64,000 bases of DNA from Halichoerus grypus (Eukaryota > Chordata > Mammalia > Carnivora > Phocidae). Positions within the stretch are counted from its first letter, which is position 1. Each line of letters begins with the position of its first letter. The DNA lies in assembly GCF_964656455.1 (NCBI RefSeq), contig NC_135716.1, positions 81,742,484-81,806,483 on the forward strand, given 5' to 3'. The translations under genes and the position numbers were made by a program. Positions 46,982 to 58,802 of this stretch are shown piece by piece. The notes beneath the pieces were generated by a model. It did not search any database, was not told where the DNA came from, and saw only the letters and a list, made by a program, of their open reading frames with translations.

Positions 46982-47422
46982 CATTAGTACCCCCTTCTCT
47001 ACGGGGATACATTTCAAGACCCTCAGTAGATGCCTGAAACTACAGATAGTACTGTATCCTATACAGACTATGTTTTTTCATATACATACATACCAGTAAT
47101 AAAACTTAATGTCTAAATTAGGCACAGTAAGAGATTAACAATAACTAGTAATAAAATAGGATTATATTGTAATAAAATTTATGTGAATGTGGTTTTCTCT
47201 CAAACTCTTATTGTACTATATACTCACCCTTCTTCCTGTGATGATAAAATGCCTACTTGATGAGGTGAAGTGAGATAAATGATGTAGGCACATGACGTAG
47301 TGTTAGGCTACTAATGACCTTCTGATGATAAGTCAGAAGGAGGATCATCTGCTTCCAGACTGTGGTTGACCCCAGGTAACAAACCATGGAAAGTAAAACC
47401 ACAGATAAGGGGGATTACTATA
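46982..47422 (-). mobile_element. Tigger-type (TcMar) DNA transposon, MER8-like
   Basis: Ends are inverted: ttagtacccccttctctacg on the left and gataagggggattactata on the right. Interior phrases gatgcctgaaactacagatag, aattaggcacagtaagagattaac and aaggaggatcatctgcttcc are typical of the Tigger2/MER8 group. No transposase frame, so a non-autonomous copy. Orientation is nominal. Confidence 0.7.
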
Positions 47423-47569
47423 GTTACAAAACAATGTGTTAGAAGTACTGTAACCGAACTATTGCTCAGGCTCCATGGGGAACATGTAAGAGGAACAAAA
47501 AAATCCAAATGGGGCACAGGGAGAAGGGAAGAAGAACTGCCACCTAAAGCTGAATGCTAAGTGTAAGTT

Positions 47570-48300
47570 AATTAGACAGAAAGAAGAGCAAGTACATTCC
47601 AGGGAAAAGGAACAGGAGGAACATGAATATGAGGCCAGAGAGAATGGAGCACGTGCACGAAAATCTACAAGTAGCAGCCAAGAGAGGTTGTATGAGGACC
47701 TTGAAAACCATAGCAGGGCATTTGGCTTTATTCCGAGGCAGTGGGGGAATCACTGGCAGTTTCCACAAGGGCTAACAAAATCAGATGTTAATATGGAATG
47801 ATCATCCAAACCACATTCTGAACAACAGACTCTAATATGGAAGAGAGAAGGTATCAAAGACTGCCAGTAGGAAAGGAGCTGGCTAGAGGTTCTTCATAAT
47901 CGAAGCAGAACACAAAGAGGATGTGAGTGGGAGTAAGAATAGGAGAGGTACACTTGAAAGAAAATGAGGGAAGAGATGTAACCACACTTGAAGATTCTCA
48001 CATGTGAGAAAGGAGAGTGAAGACATATTCAAAGAAGACCCTAAGCATCTGTTTGGGCAACCAGAGAAGTGTGCTCACCTAGAAAGGGAATTCAGAAAAT
48101 AATCTGTAGAGGAGTAGTTGCCAATATACATTTGGTTTTGATATGTTAATGTTCTGATGCTTATGGAACAGCTGAGATAAAAGTGGCCAATAGGTAGTAG
48201 CTTTATGGGTCTGGAGTTTTAATAAAATGATACGGGATAGAGATATAACTTCAGGAATCATCAAAACAGAAACTGTGCATTAAAGTATGTGAGGTAGAAA
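47570..48300 (+). repeat. Ancient interspersed-repeat text, unassigned
   Basis: gaacaggaggaacatgaatatgaggccagagagaatgg and accttgaaaaccatagcagggcatttggctttattccgag resemble the same repeated purine-rich family as 5640-6430. Low confidence; no boundaries. Confidence 0.3.
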
Positions 48301-48489
48301 AGACTGTTCCTCTAAATTCTGTAAAAGTGAGAAAAGAAGATCCAGGCTGGAACCGTGGGAATATGATCACCATTTAAGCTGTATTCAGGTGAGAGGAGAC
48401 AGAAGTTTCGGATTTGAGAAAAAAAGAGATTGCACAGTTTTAAGAAAACTATGAGACCTTGGAAATAGTGTGCTATAAAGAATAAATGA

Positions 48490-49245
48490 TGCAAAATGGT
48501 CCAGCCACTTTGGAAGACAGTTGGCAGTTTCTTACTAAACTAAATATACTCTTAAAATAGAATCCAGCAATCATACTCCTTGGTATTTACTGAAAGGAGG
48601 TGAAAAGATGTTCACATAAACACCTGCACGCAGATGTTTAGATCAATTACTCATAACTGCCAAAACGTGGAAGCAACCAAGTTGTCTTTCATTAAATGAA
48701 TTAATAAACTGTGGTACATTCACACAATGGAATAGTATTCGGCACTATAGAGAAGTGAGCTATCAATCCATGAAAAGACATGGAAGAACCATAAGTGCAT
48801 AGGACTAAGTGAAAGAAGCCAAACAAAAAAGGATACATACTGTATGATTCCAACTATGTTACGTTCTGGAAAAAACAAAACTATGGAGACAACAAAAAGA
48901 TCAGTGATTGTCAGCAATTATGGGGCAAAGATGAATAGGCAGAGTACTCTTGGACAGTGAAAATACTGTGTATGATATAATGATGAATATATGTTATTAT
49001 GCATTTGTACAAACCCACAGAATGGACAACACCAAGAGTAAACCTTAACATATACTACGGACTTTGGATGATTATGACATGCCAATGCAGATTCATCAAT
49101 TGTAACAAATGTACAATTCTGGTAAGTGATGCTGATAATGGGGGAGGCTATAGATGTGTCACGGCAAGGGGTATATGGCAAGTCTCTAGATCTTCCTCTC
49201 AACTTTACTGTAAACCTAAAACTGCTCTAAAAACATATTAAAAAA
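48490..49245 (+). mobile_element. Old L1 (L1M-type) 3' end
   Basis: tggtccagccactttggaagacag, ccaaaacgtggaagcaaccaag, tggtacattcacacaatggaatag, then an older 3' UTR (gggggaggctatagatgtgtc) and A13. Non-coding remains only. Confidence 0.8.
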
Positions 49246-49506
49246 AAAAAAACCAAAAACAGGAATAAATGGAAGGGGAGGTGAAAATAGGAGACCTGGT
49301 AATTCTTTCAGGAAGCTTGGAAATGCATACTTTAATTTCTTTCAAAAATAGAAAAGACAACATAAAAAGACACATTTGCCCAGCTACAAACAATTCATAT
49401 GACAAAGTTGAAGATAAAATCATGAAAATAAAAGTGTACTCCAGACTCGAGTGTATCTTCCAACCACAACCATGAGCTTTAAATGAATTTCCTCAAGGAA
49501 GAATTT

Positions 49507-49705
49507 TTTTTTAATGATTTTATTTATTTATTTGACAGAGAGAGAGAGAAAGTAAGAGAGAGAACACAAGCAGGGGAAGTGGGAGAGGGAGAAGCAGGAT
49601 CCCCACCCAGCAGGGAGCCTGATGCAGGGCTCGATCCCAGGACCTTGGGATCACGACCTGAGCCGAAGGCAGACTCTTTAAAGACTGAGCCACGCAGGCG
49701 CCCCA
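49507..49705 (-). mobile_element. Can-SINE
   Basis: ttttaatgattttatttatttatttgacag, GA-rich body, end gagccacgcaggcgcccca. TSD tcaaggaagaattt at 49493-49506 and 49706-49719 (14 of 14). Confidence 0.95.
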
Positions 49706-50128
49706 TCAAGGAAGAATTTAATAGCATTAAGATGGGTAAGGTTTAATAGAAATTTAGGTAGTAATTCAACAATTCCATATACTACCTGGTGCTCATCACA
49801 ACAAGTGCACTCCTTAATCCCTATCACCTATTTCACCCACCCCCACCATCCTCCCCTCTGGTAACCATCAGTTTGTTCTCTATAATGAAGAGTCTGTTTC
49901 TTGGTCTGTCTCTCTCTTTATTTTCCCTTTACCTCTGTTATGTTTCTTACATTCCATATATGAGTGAAATCATATGGTATCTCTCTTCCTCTCCCTGACT
50001 TATTTTGCTTAGCATTATACTCTGTACTTCCACTAATGTCATTTTTATAGCTGAATTAACATTCCATTGTATATATTTACATCCATTGTATACATTTACA
50101 TTGTATATATTTATATGGATACATCTTT

Positions 50129-51536
50129 TTTTAAATTTTATTTTATTATGTTATATGTTATATTAATCACCATACATTACATCATTTGTTTTTGATGTAG
50201 TGTTCCATGATTCATTGCTTGCGTATAACACCCAGTGCTCCATTCAATATGTGCCCTCTTTAATACCCATCACCAGGCTAACCCATCTCCCGACCCCCCT
50301 CCCCTCTAGAACCCTCAGTTTGTTTCTCAGAGTCCATAGTCTCTCATGGTTCGTCTCCCCCTCCGATTTCCCCCCCTTCATTTTTCCCTTCCTACTATCT
50401 TTTTTTTTTTTAACATATAATGTATTTTTGTTTCAGAGGTACAGGTCTGTGATTCATCAGTCTTATACAATTCACAGCACTCACCATAGCACATACCCTC
50501 CCCAATGTCTATCACCCAGGCACCCCATCCCTCCCACCCCCCACCACTCCAGCAACCCTGTTTGTTTCGTGAGATTAAAAATTCCTCATATCAGTGAGAT
50601 CATATATGTCTTTCTCTGATTGACTTATTTTGCTTAGCATAATACCCTCTAGTTCCATGCACGTCGTTGCAAATGGCAAGCTTTTTTTGATGGCTGCATA
50701 ATATTCCATTGTGTGTGTGTGCGTGTCTGCGTGTGTGTGTGTGTGTGTACCACCTCTTCTTTATCCATTCATCTGTTGATGGACATCTTGGCTCTTTCCA
50801 TAGTTTGGCTATTGTGGACATTGCTGCTATAAACATCGGGGTGCACGTACCCCTTCATATCACATTTGTATCTCTGGGGTAAATACCCAGTAGTGCAATT
50901 GCTGGGTCGTAGGGTAGCTCTATTTTCAACTTTTTGAGGAACCTCCATACTGTTTTCCAGAGTGGCTGCACCAGCTTGCATTCCCACCAACAGTGTAGGA
51001 GGGTCCCATTCCCCTTTCTCTGCATCCCCGCCAACATCTGTCGTTTCCTGACTTGTTAATTTTAGCCATTCTGACTGGTGTGAGGTGGTATCTCTTTGTG
51101 GTTTTGATTTGGATTTCCCTGATCCCGAGCGATGTTGAGCACTTTTTCATGTGTCTGTTGGCCATTTCGATGTCTTCTTTGGAAAAATGTCTGTTCATGT
51201 CTTCTGCCCATTTCTTGATTGGATCACTTGTTCTTTCGGTGTTCAGTTTCATCAGTTCTTTATAGATTTTGGATACTAGCCCTTTATCTGATGTGTCATT
51301 TGCAAATATCTTCTCCCATTCTGTCGGTTGTCTTTTGGTTTTGTTGACTGTTTCTTTTGCTGTGCAAAAGCTTTTTATCTTGATGAAGTCCCAATAGTTC
51401 ATTTTTGCCCTTGCTTCCCTTGCCTTTGGCGATGTTTCTAGGAAGAAGTTGCTGTGGCTGAGGTGGAAGAGGTTGCTGCCTGTGTTCTCCTCTAGGATTT
51501 TGATGGATCCCTGTCTCACATTTAGGTCTTTCATAC
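50129..51536 (-). mobile_element. Young 5'-truncated L1 nested in copy D
   Basis: TSD atggatacatcttt at 50115-50128 and 51537-51550 (14 of 14). The 3' UTR on the plus strand shows two similar units in series (50129-50400 and 50401-50640), then the end of ORF2. It is truncated shortly after the phrase encoding [20 protein letters not shown]. Same orientation as its host L1. Confidence 0.92.
50710..50748 (+). repeat. (TG)n microsatellite in nested L1
   Basis: gtgtgtgtgtgcgtgtctgcgtg... between ataatattccatt and accacctcttctttatcc, the same L1 site as the other CA/TA arrays. Confidence 0.93.
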
Positions 51537-51648
51537 ATGGATACATCTTTATCCATTTATCAGTCATTTTAGCCATTCTGACAGGTGTGAAGTGATAGGT
51601 CATTGTAGTTTTGCTTGTATTTCCCTGATGATGAATGATGTTGAGCAT
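50860..51648 (-). pseudogene. L1 ORF2 C-terminal fragment, chimeric frame
   Basis: A 240-codon open frame at 50926-51648. Its first ~37 codons are host L1 copy D text, it crosses the TSD, and the rest is the young L1 ([20 protein letters not shown]). A frameshift near 50995 moves the normal C-terminal end to another phase (50855-51037, ending LLGIYPRDTNVI). Not functional. Confidence 0.8.
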
Positions 51649-54044
51649 CTTTTCATGTGTCTGTTAGCCATCTTGATGTCTTCTTTGGAGAAATATCTGC
51701 GCATGTCTTCTGCCCATTTTATAACTGGATTATTTGTTTTGGAGTACTGAGTTTTATAAGTTCTTTATATATTTTGGATACTAATCCTTTATCAGTTATT
51801 GTCATTTGCAAATACCTTCTCCCATTCCACAGGTTGTCTTTTAGTTTAACTGATCGTTTTCTTTGCTATGCAAAAGCTTTTATTTTAATTAAATCCAAAA
51901 GTTATTTTTTTCTTTGTTTACCTGGCCTCAGGAGACATATCTAGAAAAAAGTTGCTACAGCCCATGTCAAAGAGGTTAGTACCTGTGTTTTCTTCTAGGA
52001 TTTATATGATTTCAGGTCTCACGCTAAGGTCTTTAATCCATTTTGAATTTATTTTTGTGTATGGTGTAAGAAGTGGTCTAGTTTCATTTTTTTACACATA
52101 GCTATTCAATTTTCCCAACACCGTTTGTTAAAGAGACTTTTTCCCATTGGATATTCTTTCCTGATTTGTCGAAGATTAATTGACCAAACAGTTAAGAGTT
52201 CATTTCTGGGTTCTCTATTCTGTTCCATTGATCTGCTGTGTTCATTTTTGTGCCAGTACCATACTGTTTTGAATACTACAGCTTTGTAATATAACTTGAA
52301 ATCCAAAATTGTGATGCCTCCAGGTTTGCTTTTCTTTTTTCAAGACTGCTTTGGCTATTGGATCTTTTGTGGTTCCATAAAACTTTTAGAATTATTTGTC
52401 CTAGTTCTATAAAAAATGCTGTTGGTATTTTGACAGGGATTGCATTAAATGTATAGATTGCTTTAGGTAGTATATAAATTTTAACAATATTTGTTCTTCC
52501 AATCCAGGAACACAGAATGTTTTTCCATTTCTTTTGTGTCATCTTCAATTTCTTTCATCAATGTTTCATAGTTTTCAGAGTACAGGACCAGTCTTTCATC
52601 TCTTTGGTTAGGTTTATTCTTAGGTATCATATTATGTTTGGTGAAATTGTAAATGGGATAGTTTTCTTAATTTCTCTTTCAATATAGGTGTATAGAAATG
52701 CAACAAATTTCTGTGCATTTATTTTTATCCTGCAACTTTACTGAATTTGTGTATCAGTTCTAGTCATTTTTTGGTGGAGTCTTTTGGGCTTTCTACATAG
52801 AATATCATGTTTATTTGCAAATAGTGGAAGTTTGACTTCTTCCTTGCCAATTTGGATGCCTTTTATTTCTTTTTGTTGTCTGATTGCTGTGGCTAGGACT
52901 TCTGGTACTATGTTGAATAAGAGTGGATATCCTTGTCTTGTTCCTGACCTTAGGGGAAAAGCTCTCAGTTTTTCCCCATTAATGATGGTGTTAGCTGTGG
53001 GTTTTTCATATATAGCTATTATTATGTTGAGGTATGATTCCCTCTATATGTATATTGCTGAGGGTTTTTATCATGAATCGTTGTTGTACTTTGTCAAATG
53101 TTTTTTCTGCATCTATTGAAATGATATGTTTCTTATCCTTTCTCTTATTCATGTGATGTATCCCGTTGATTTACGAATATTGAATAAATCCCTCTTGATT
53201 GAGGTGAATGATTTTTTTTAATGTATTGGATTCTGTTTGCTAGTATTTTGTTGAGAATTTTTGCATCTGTGTTCATCAGCGACAATGGCCTGTAGTTCTC
53301 TTTTGTAGTGGTGTCTTTATCTGTAGTGGTATCTTTGGTATGAGGGTAACGCTGCCCATAGAATGAATTTGGAAGTTTTCCTTTCACTTCTATTTTTTTT
53401 GGAATAGTTTGAGAAGAAGAGGCATTAACTCTTTTTTAAATATCTGGTAGAATTGGCCTGTGAAGTCTTCTGATCATGGACTTATGTTTGTTCAGAGTTT
53501 TTGATTACTGATTGAGTTTTTTCACTGGTTATCAGTCTGTTTTCTATTTCTTCTTGATTTAGTTTTGGGAGTTTATATGTTTCTAGGAATTTATCCATTT
53601 TTTTCTAGATTGTCCAATTTGTCGGCATATAATTTTTCATAATATTCTCATAATTATTTGTATTTTTGTGGTGTTGGTTGTTATTTCTCCTCTCTCATTT
53701 GTGACTTTATTAATTTGGGTCCTTTCTCTTCTCCTTTTGATAAGTCTGACTATAGCTTTATCAATTCTATTGATTTTTTTTCAAAGAACGCGTTCCTGGT
53801 CTCACTGGTCTGTTCTATTGTTTCTTTAGTTTCTATATCATTTATTTTTGCTCTAAACTTTATTGTTTCTTTCCTTCTGCTGGTTTTAGGTTTTGTTTGT
53901 TGTTCTTTTTCTAGTTACTTCAGGTATAAGGTTAGGTTACTTATTTGAGATTTTTCTTGCTTCATGAGATAAGCCTGTATTGGTACAAACTTCCCTCTTA
54001 GAACCATTTTTGCTGCTGCAGGTCCAAAGGTTTTGGACCATTGT

Positions 54045-54248
54045 GTTTTGTTTTGTTTTTTAAAGATTTTATTTATTTATTTATTTGAGAGAAGGGGTAA
54101 GGGGCAGAGGGAGGAGGAGAGAATATCAAGCAGACTCTGCACTTAGTGTAGAGACAGAAGCAGGGCTTGATCCCACAATCCTGAGATCACGACCTGAGCT
54201 GAAACCAAGAGTCAGTTGCTCAACCTACTATGCCAACCAGGTGTGCCA
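54045..54248 (-). mobile_element. Can-SINE in copy D
   Basis: taaagattttatttatttatttatttgagag...gacctgagctgaaaccaagagtcag...aaccaggtgtgcca. TSD ggaccattgt (54035-54044) and ggaccgttgt (54249-54258), 9 of 10. An older, 'gaaaccaagagtcag' branch copy. Confidence 0.88.
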
Positions 54249-54831
54249 GGACCGTTGTCATTTCATTTTCATTTGTTTCCATGTACTTTTCTATTTCTTT
54301 TTATTTCCTGGTTGACTGGTTCATTATTATTTATCCTCCATCTATTTATGGTCTTTATACATTTTTTCTTGTGGTTGATTTCTAGTTTCATAGCATTGTG
54401 ATCAGAAAAGATGCATGGTCGACTTTGATTTTTTTGAATTTGCTGAGGCTTGTTTTGTGGCCTAGCATATGCTCTATTCTGGAGAATGTTCTATATGCAT
54501 TTAAAAAATTCTACTGTTATAGGATGGAATGTTTTGAATATATCTTTTTAATCCATCTGGCCCAGTGTGTCATTCAAAGCCTCTGTTTCCTTGTTGATTT
54601 TCTGTTTAGATGATCTATAGATTTGAGTGGAGTGTTAAAGTCCCCTACCATTATTCTATTATTATCGATTAATTCCTTTATTTTGTTATTAACTATCTTA
54701 TGTATTTGGGTGCTATGTTGAGGTGCATAAATATTTACAATTATTAGATCTTCTTGTTGGATTGTCCCCTTTATTATTATATAGTGTCCTTCTCTGTCTC
54801 TTGTTACAGTCTGTTTTAAAGTCTATTTTGT

Positions 54832-55009
54832 TGGACGTCTGGGTGGCTCAGTCGATTAAGCATCTGCCTTCAGCTCAGGTCATGATCCCAGGGTCCTGGG
54901 ATCAAGTCCCACATCGGGCTCCTTGCTCAGTGGGGAGCCTGCTTCTCCCTCTGCCTGCCACTCCCCCTGCTTGTTCTCTCTGACAAATAAATAAAATCTT
55001 TTTTTAAAA
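54832..55009 (+). mobile_element. Can-SINE in copy D endonuclease region
   Basis: tggacgtctgggtggctcagtcgattaagcatctgcc head, ctgcctgccactccccctgc body. TSD aagtctattttgt at 54819-54831 and 55010-55022 (13 of 13). Confidence 0.93.
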
Positions 55010-55639
55010 AAGTCTATTTTGTCTGATATAAGTATTGCTACTCCTGCTTTCTTCTGACATCCATTTGCATGATAGATTTCTCCATCCCTCACTTTCAACC
55101 TGCAGATGTCTTTATGTCTAAAATGAGTCTTTTGTAGGCAGCATCCAAATGGGTCTTGTTATTTTAACCATTTTGTCACCCTATCTCTTTTGAATGGGAG
55201 TTTAGTCTATTAACATTCAAAGTAACTATTGACAATATGTACTCATTGTGATTTTATTTGTTTTGTGGTTGTTTCTGAGATTTTCTCTGATCCTTTCTTG
55301 TCTTTCTCTCATGTTTTGCTGATTTTGTTTAGTGATATATTTGGATTTCTTTCTCTTTATTCTTTGCATATTTATTAGTGGTTATTGATATATGGTTGCC
55401 ATTAGGTTTGTATATAACCTCTCCTGAATATAGCAGTCTATATTAAGTTGATGGTCATTTAATTTTGAACCCATTCTTTCTGTGCCTCTCTTCCCCATGT
55501 TTTAGGTATTTGTTATCATATTTTACATCCTCTTATTTTGTGAGTTCCTTGACTGATTCTTTTAGAGAGATATTCAGTTTTACTGATTTTGTGTTTCCTA
55601 CCTTCACACTGTCACTTTCGATCTTTCCTTTCCCCTCAA

Positions 55640-56690
55640 CAAGTCCCCTTTAATATTTCTTTCAGAGTTGCTTTAGTGGTTATATATTCCTTTAGTTTTT
55701 GTTTGTCTGGGAAACTCTATCTCTCCTTTCATTCTGAATAATACCCTTGTGGGACTGAGTATTTTTGGCTGCATATTTTTCCCATTCAGCACTTTGAATA
55801 TATCATGCCACTCCCTGTTAAAAAAAATCCCCTGCTAGCTTTATGGAGTTTCCCTTGTATGTTACTGTCTTTATTTTTTTCTTGATGCTTTTTTTTTTTC
55901 TTTATCACTATATTTTGCCATTTTAATTACAATATGTCTTGGTGTGGATCTGCTTTTGTTGATTTTTTTGGGGAGTTCTCCATGCCTCCTGTATTTGGTT
56001 ATCTGTTTCCTTCCCCAGATTAGGGAAGTTTTCAGGTATTATTTCTTCAAATAAATTTTCTGCCCTCTTTTCTTTCTCTTCTTATCCTGTAACTCCTATG
56101 ATACAAATGTTATTACATTTAAAGGAGTCACTGAGTTAAGTCTATTCTCATTTTGCCTAATTCTTTTTTCTCTTTTGTTCAGCTTGATTACTTTCCATTA
56201 CTCTGTCTTCTAGATCATTAATTCATTCCTCTGCTTCTTCCAGCCTGCTCTTCATTCCATCCAGCATGTTTCTCATTTCATTTATTGAGCCCTTTATCTC
56301 TGCTATGTTATTCCTTATCTCTGTGTTAAGAGTCTTCCGTCTTCTTTTTGTTTTCATGAGTATCCTTATGATCAATGCTTTAAATACCCACCAGGCATGT
56401 TACTCATATCTGTTTCACTTAGATCTCTGGCCATGCACCTGTCCCATTCTTCCATTTGGGATATATTTCTCTGTCTTCTCATTTTGTCTAAGTCTCTGTA
56501 CCTGTTTATGTGTGTTAGGAAAGTCAGCTATGTCTCCTGTTCTTGAGGGTAATAGCCTTATAAAGAAGAGGTCCTCTAGTGCCTTACCATGTATCGCCCC
56601 CCCCCCCCCATTCCCCAGGGCCTGGTGCTTCCAGGCATGTCTCCAATGTGTACTGTGTGTGCTCTGTTGTTTTGTCCTGGCCACTTTATC
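55640..56690 (-). pseudogene. L1 ORF1 remnant (copy D)
   Basis: Minus-strand frame pieces: N-terminal side at 56415-56684, central motif near 56010-56040 (ENFPNLGKE) and C-terminal-domain text near 55770-55820 (EWHDIFKVLNGKN). Stops throughout. The plus-strand 168-codon frame at 56266-56772 is antisense and meaningless. Confidence 0.65.
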
Positions 56691-57284
56691 TTTCAGGCCA
56701 GTCGTCTACAGAGACTCTCTTTGCCTACCATGGGCAGTGTTTGGCCCCTGGCCTGAATGTAGTGCATTTTAACTAGGTGTGCTCTGGTCTGCTTGTAAAA
56801 TGAGACCTGTTGCCACTGCTGCCAGAACCAAGGCCTTACAAAACTCCCATGTCATGAGAACCAGTGTGAGCAGGGGTTTGGGCTGGTCTTCTGGCACTGG
56901 GACTGAGGCAAACAAGACTGGGAAGGGTGGTTCTGCTGGAGCATTGTGTGTGGGGGGGTGCTTGATGTAAGCATGTTAGGTAGAAGTGTTAGCACTCTGC
57001 TGGTTCCCGCAGGTGGCCCTGTGCTTAAGAAGGGTGGCAGAGGGAAATGGTGCTGGCCAGTTCCTTTGTTCCTGGAGGGTTCTCTCCATGAACACTGCAT
57101 TTCTGGGACATGCACCAAAATGAGCAAATAACCTCCCCACTGTGTGTCCCAGGCACTCTTCAGATCACTGTTTACATGCTTTATGTCTGTGGGTTCCTTG
57201 CCAGCCTTCACTCCAAGAGCAGCACAGTGCCCTCCAGGCTCTATCACAGCCAAGCCCATTGACCTCTGAAACTCTAAGGCTTTA

Positions 57285-57405
57285 GGGGCACTTGGCTGGC
57301 TCAGTTGGTAGAGCATGTGACTCTTGATCTCTGGGTTGTAAGTTAGAGCCCCACACTAGACGTAGAGATTACCTTAAAAAAAAATAAAATCTTAAAAAAA
57401 AACAA
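57285..57405 (+). mobile_element. Older Can-SINE in copy D 5' UTR
   Basis: ggggcacttggctggctcagttggtagagcatgtgactcttgatctc...gacgtagagattacctt, A-rich tail. Same branch as 17687 and 21180. TSD near actctaaggcttta / actccaggcttta. Confidence 0.85.
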
Positions 57406-57789
57406 AACCAAAAACTCCAGGCTTTAAGCTCTGCTGGTTGTCAGAAGTCAGGAAATTCCACCTCTCTCACTTTCCAAGCCAATTGCTATGGAGATTCATT
57501 TTCTCCCTCTGTGCTTCCCTGTGTGTTAGTCTGTCTCTTGCCCTTCTCTGTGACAGTGGCCTCCTCCTGACTACAGGAGCCACAGATTGCTTCTCCCCTA
57601 GACCGTGTCCCCACACTTCCTACCCTCTTTGATATGGCCTCTTCTCTACCTTTAGTTGTGGAGTTTGTTTTGCCAGTCTTCAGGACAATTTCTGGGGTAT
57701 TTAGGATGATTTGATAGTTATCTAGTTGTACTCATGGGATGAAGCAAGCCTAGAGTCCTCCTATTCCACCATCTTCCTCTCTTCTTGTA

Positions 57790-57965
57790 CTTTTTAATTT
57801 TTATTCTGACAGGTATGAAATATTTCACTCTTAAGTTTGCATTTTCTTGATTATTGGCTCTTCATATTTCTTTTTCAGTGAATTGCTTATTCATATACTT
57901 ACCCGTATTTCTACTAGGAGATACATTTACTTTTTACTCATATGGGTCTAAATGATGCATAGATT
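57790..57965 (-). mobile_element. Old L1 ORF2 fragment
   Basis: attctgacaggtatgaaatat...ttcttgattattggctcttcatatttc matches a reverse-strand ORF2 segment (compare 51575-51650). It lies beyond the 5' tip of copy D, so it is a separate, older L1. Confidence 0.6.
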
Positions 57966-57993
57966 GAGAGGTCATCAGAAAACCATTATTACA

Positions 57994-58206
57994 GGGGTGC
58001 CTGGGTGGCTCAGTCGTTAAGCGTCTGCCTTCGGCTCAGGTCATGATCCCAGGTCCTGGGATCAAGCCCCACATCAGGCTCCCTGCTCCTTGGGAAGCCT
58101 GCTTCTCCCTCTCCCACTACCCCTGCTTGTGTTCCCTCTCTCGCTGTGTCTCTCTCTGTCAAATAAATAAAATCTTTAAAAAAAAATTAAAAAAAAAAAA
58201 AAAAAA
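57994..58206 (+). mobile_element. Can-SINE
   Basis: ggggtgcctgggtggctcagtcgttaagcgtctgcc, subfamily-B tail (tgttccctctctcgctgtgtctctctctgtc), long A tail. TSD gaaaaccattattaca at 57978-57993 and 58207-58222 (16 of 16). Confidence 0.95.
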
Positions 58207-58721
58207 GAAAACCATTATTACAATTTAAAAATGACAGAGGAAGACCCAGTACATAAAACTGAAATCCCTTCTAGTACCTTAAGAAAATTTTCTCAACCAA
58301 AGATTTTTTAATCATTATCTCTGGTAGATTGCCTAGTGCTACACAGTCACCCAGTTTACTTGGGCAACATTTTTCTTCCTTGAAAATTTTTATTCTTTAC
58401 CAAATCATCTTTATATAAAATGTCTTACTTTACTTCAATACTGGATCTCAAGTACCATGATAAAGCTTTATTTTTTTTTCTTTTGAAACACTTATATTTT
58501 CCAATATTTTTCTCCTGTTCCCTTTAGAAAGCTAACCAACTGGTGCCCTCTTAAAACTTTCATATAAAATTACTTCTTTCAGGTATACAGCCTTCCAGTA
58601 TTACAGAAATAATACCGACAAGTAAATCTGGATCTTTTATAGCAGAAAATTTACTGCAGTGGTCAAATTCACAGAGCCAAAGAGTGACTATGTAGCTACA
58701 ATCATTATTTGCTAATGTTTG

Positions 58722-58802
58722 AAACATAATACACTTATTAGTATTGTAGTAATACTCAAACATAATACACTTATTAGTATTAGTATCAATACTAATAAGT
58801 GT
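58722..58802. repeat. 24-bp direct repeat plus perfect 15-bp hairpin
   Basis: The 24-bp unit aaacataatacacttattag+tatt occurs at 58722-58745 and 58758-58781. The second copy then forms an inverted repeat: acacttattagtatt (58767-58781), loop agtatc, aatactaataagtgt (58788-58802). The stem is 15 of 15. No known family recognised. Confidence 0.9.

Larger units (their letters stand above)
51551..55200 (-). pseudogene. L1 ORF2 remnant (copy D)
   Basis: C-terminal text at 52106-52306, tower/RT region at 53145-53387 ([20 protein letters not shown]) and endonuclease N-terminal text at 55010-55098 (MKVRDGEIYHANGCQKKAGV). Many stops and two SINEs inside. In an intact element this protein nicks DNA and reverse-transcribes L1 RNA. 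Confidence 0.78.
49750..57785 (-). mobile_element. Full-length but decayed L1 (copy D)
   Basis: Left end is L1 3' UTR (actacctggtgctcatcac) without a clear poly-T tail. Right end, read on the minus strand, is GGAAGATGGTGGAATAGGAG, the carnivore L1 5' tip. Contains a younger L1 at 50129-51536 and SINEs at 54045-54248, 54832-55009 and about 57285-57405. About 6 kb without the insertions. Both ORFs have many stops. Confidence 0.85.

Noticed and set aside
56266..56772. 168-codon plus-strand frame
   Set aside because: Antisense to the L1 ORF1/5' UTR of copy D. Includes a C13 homopolymer.
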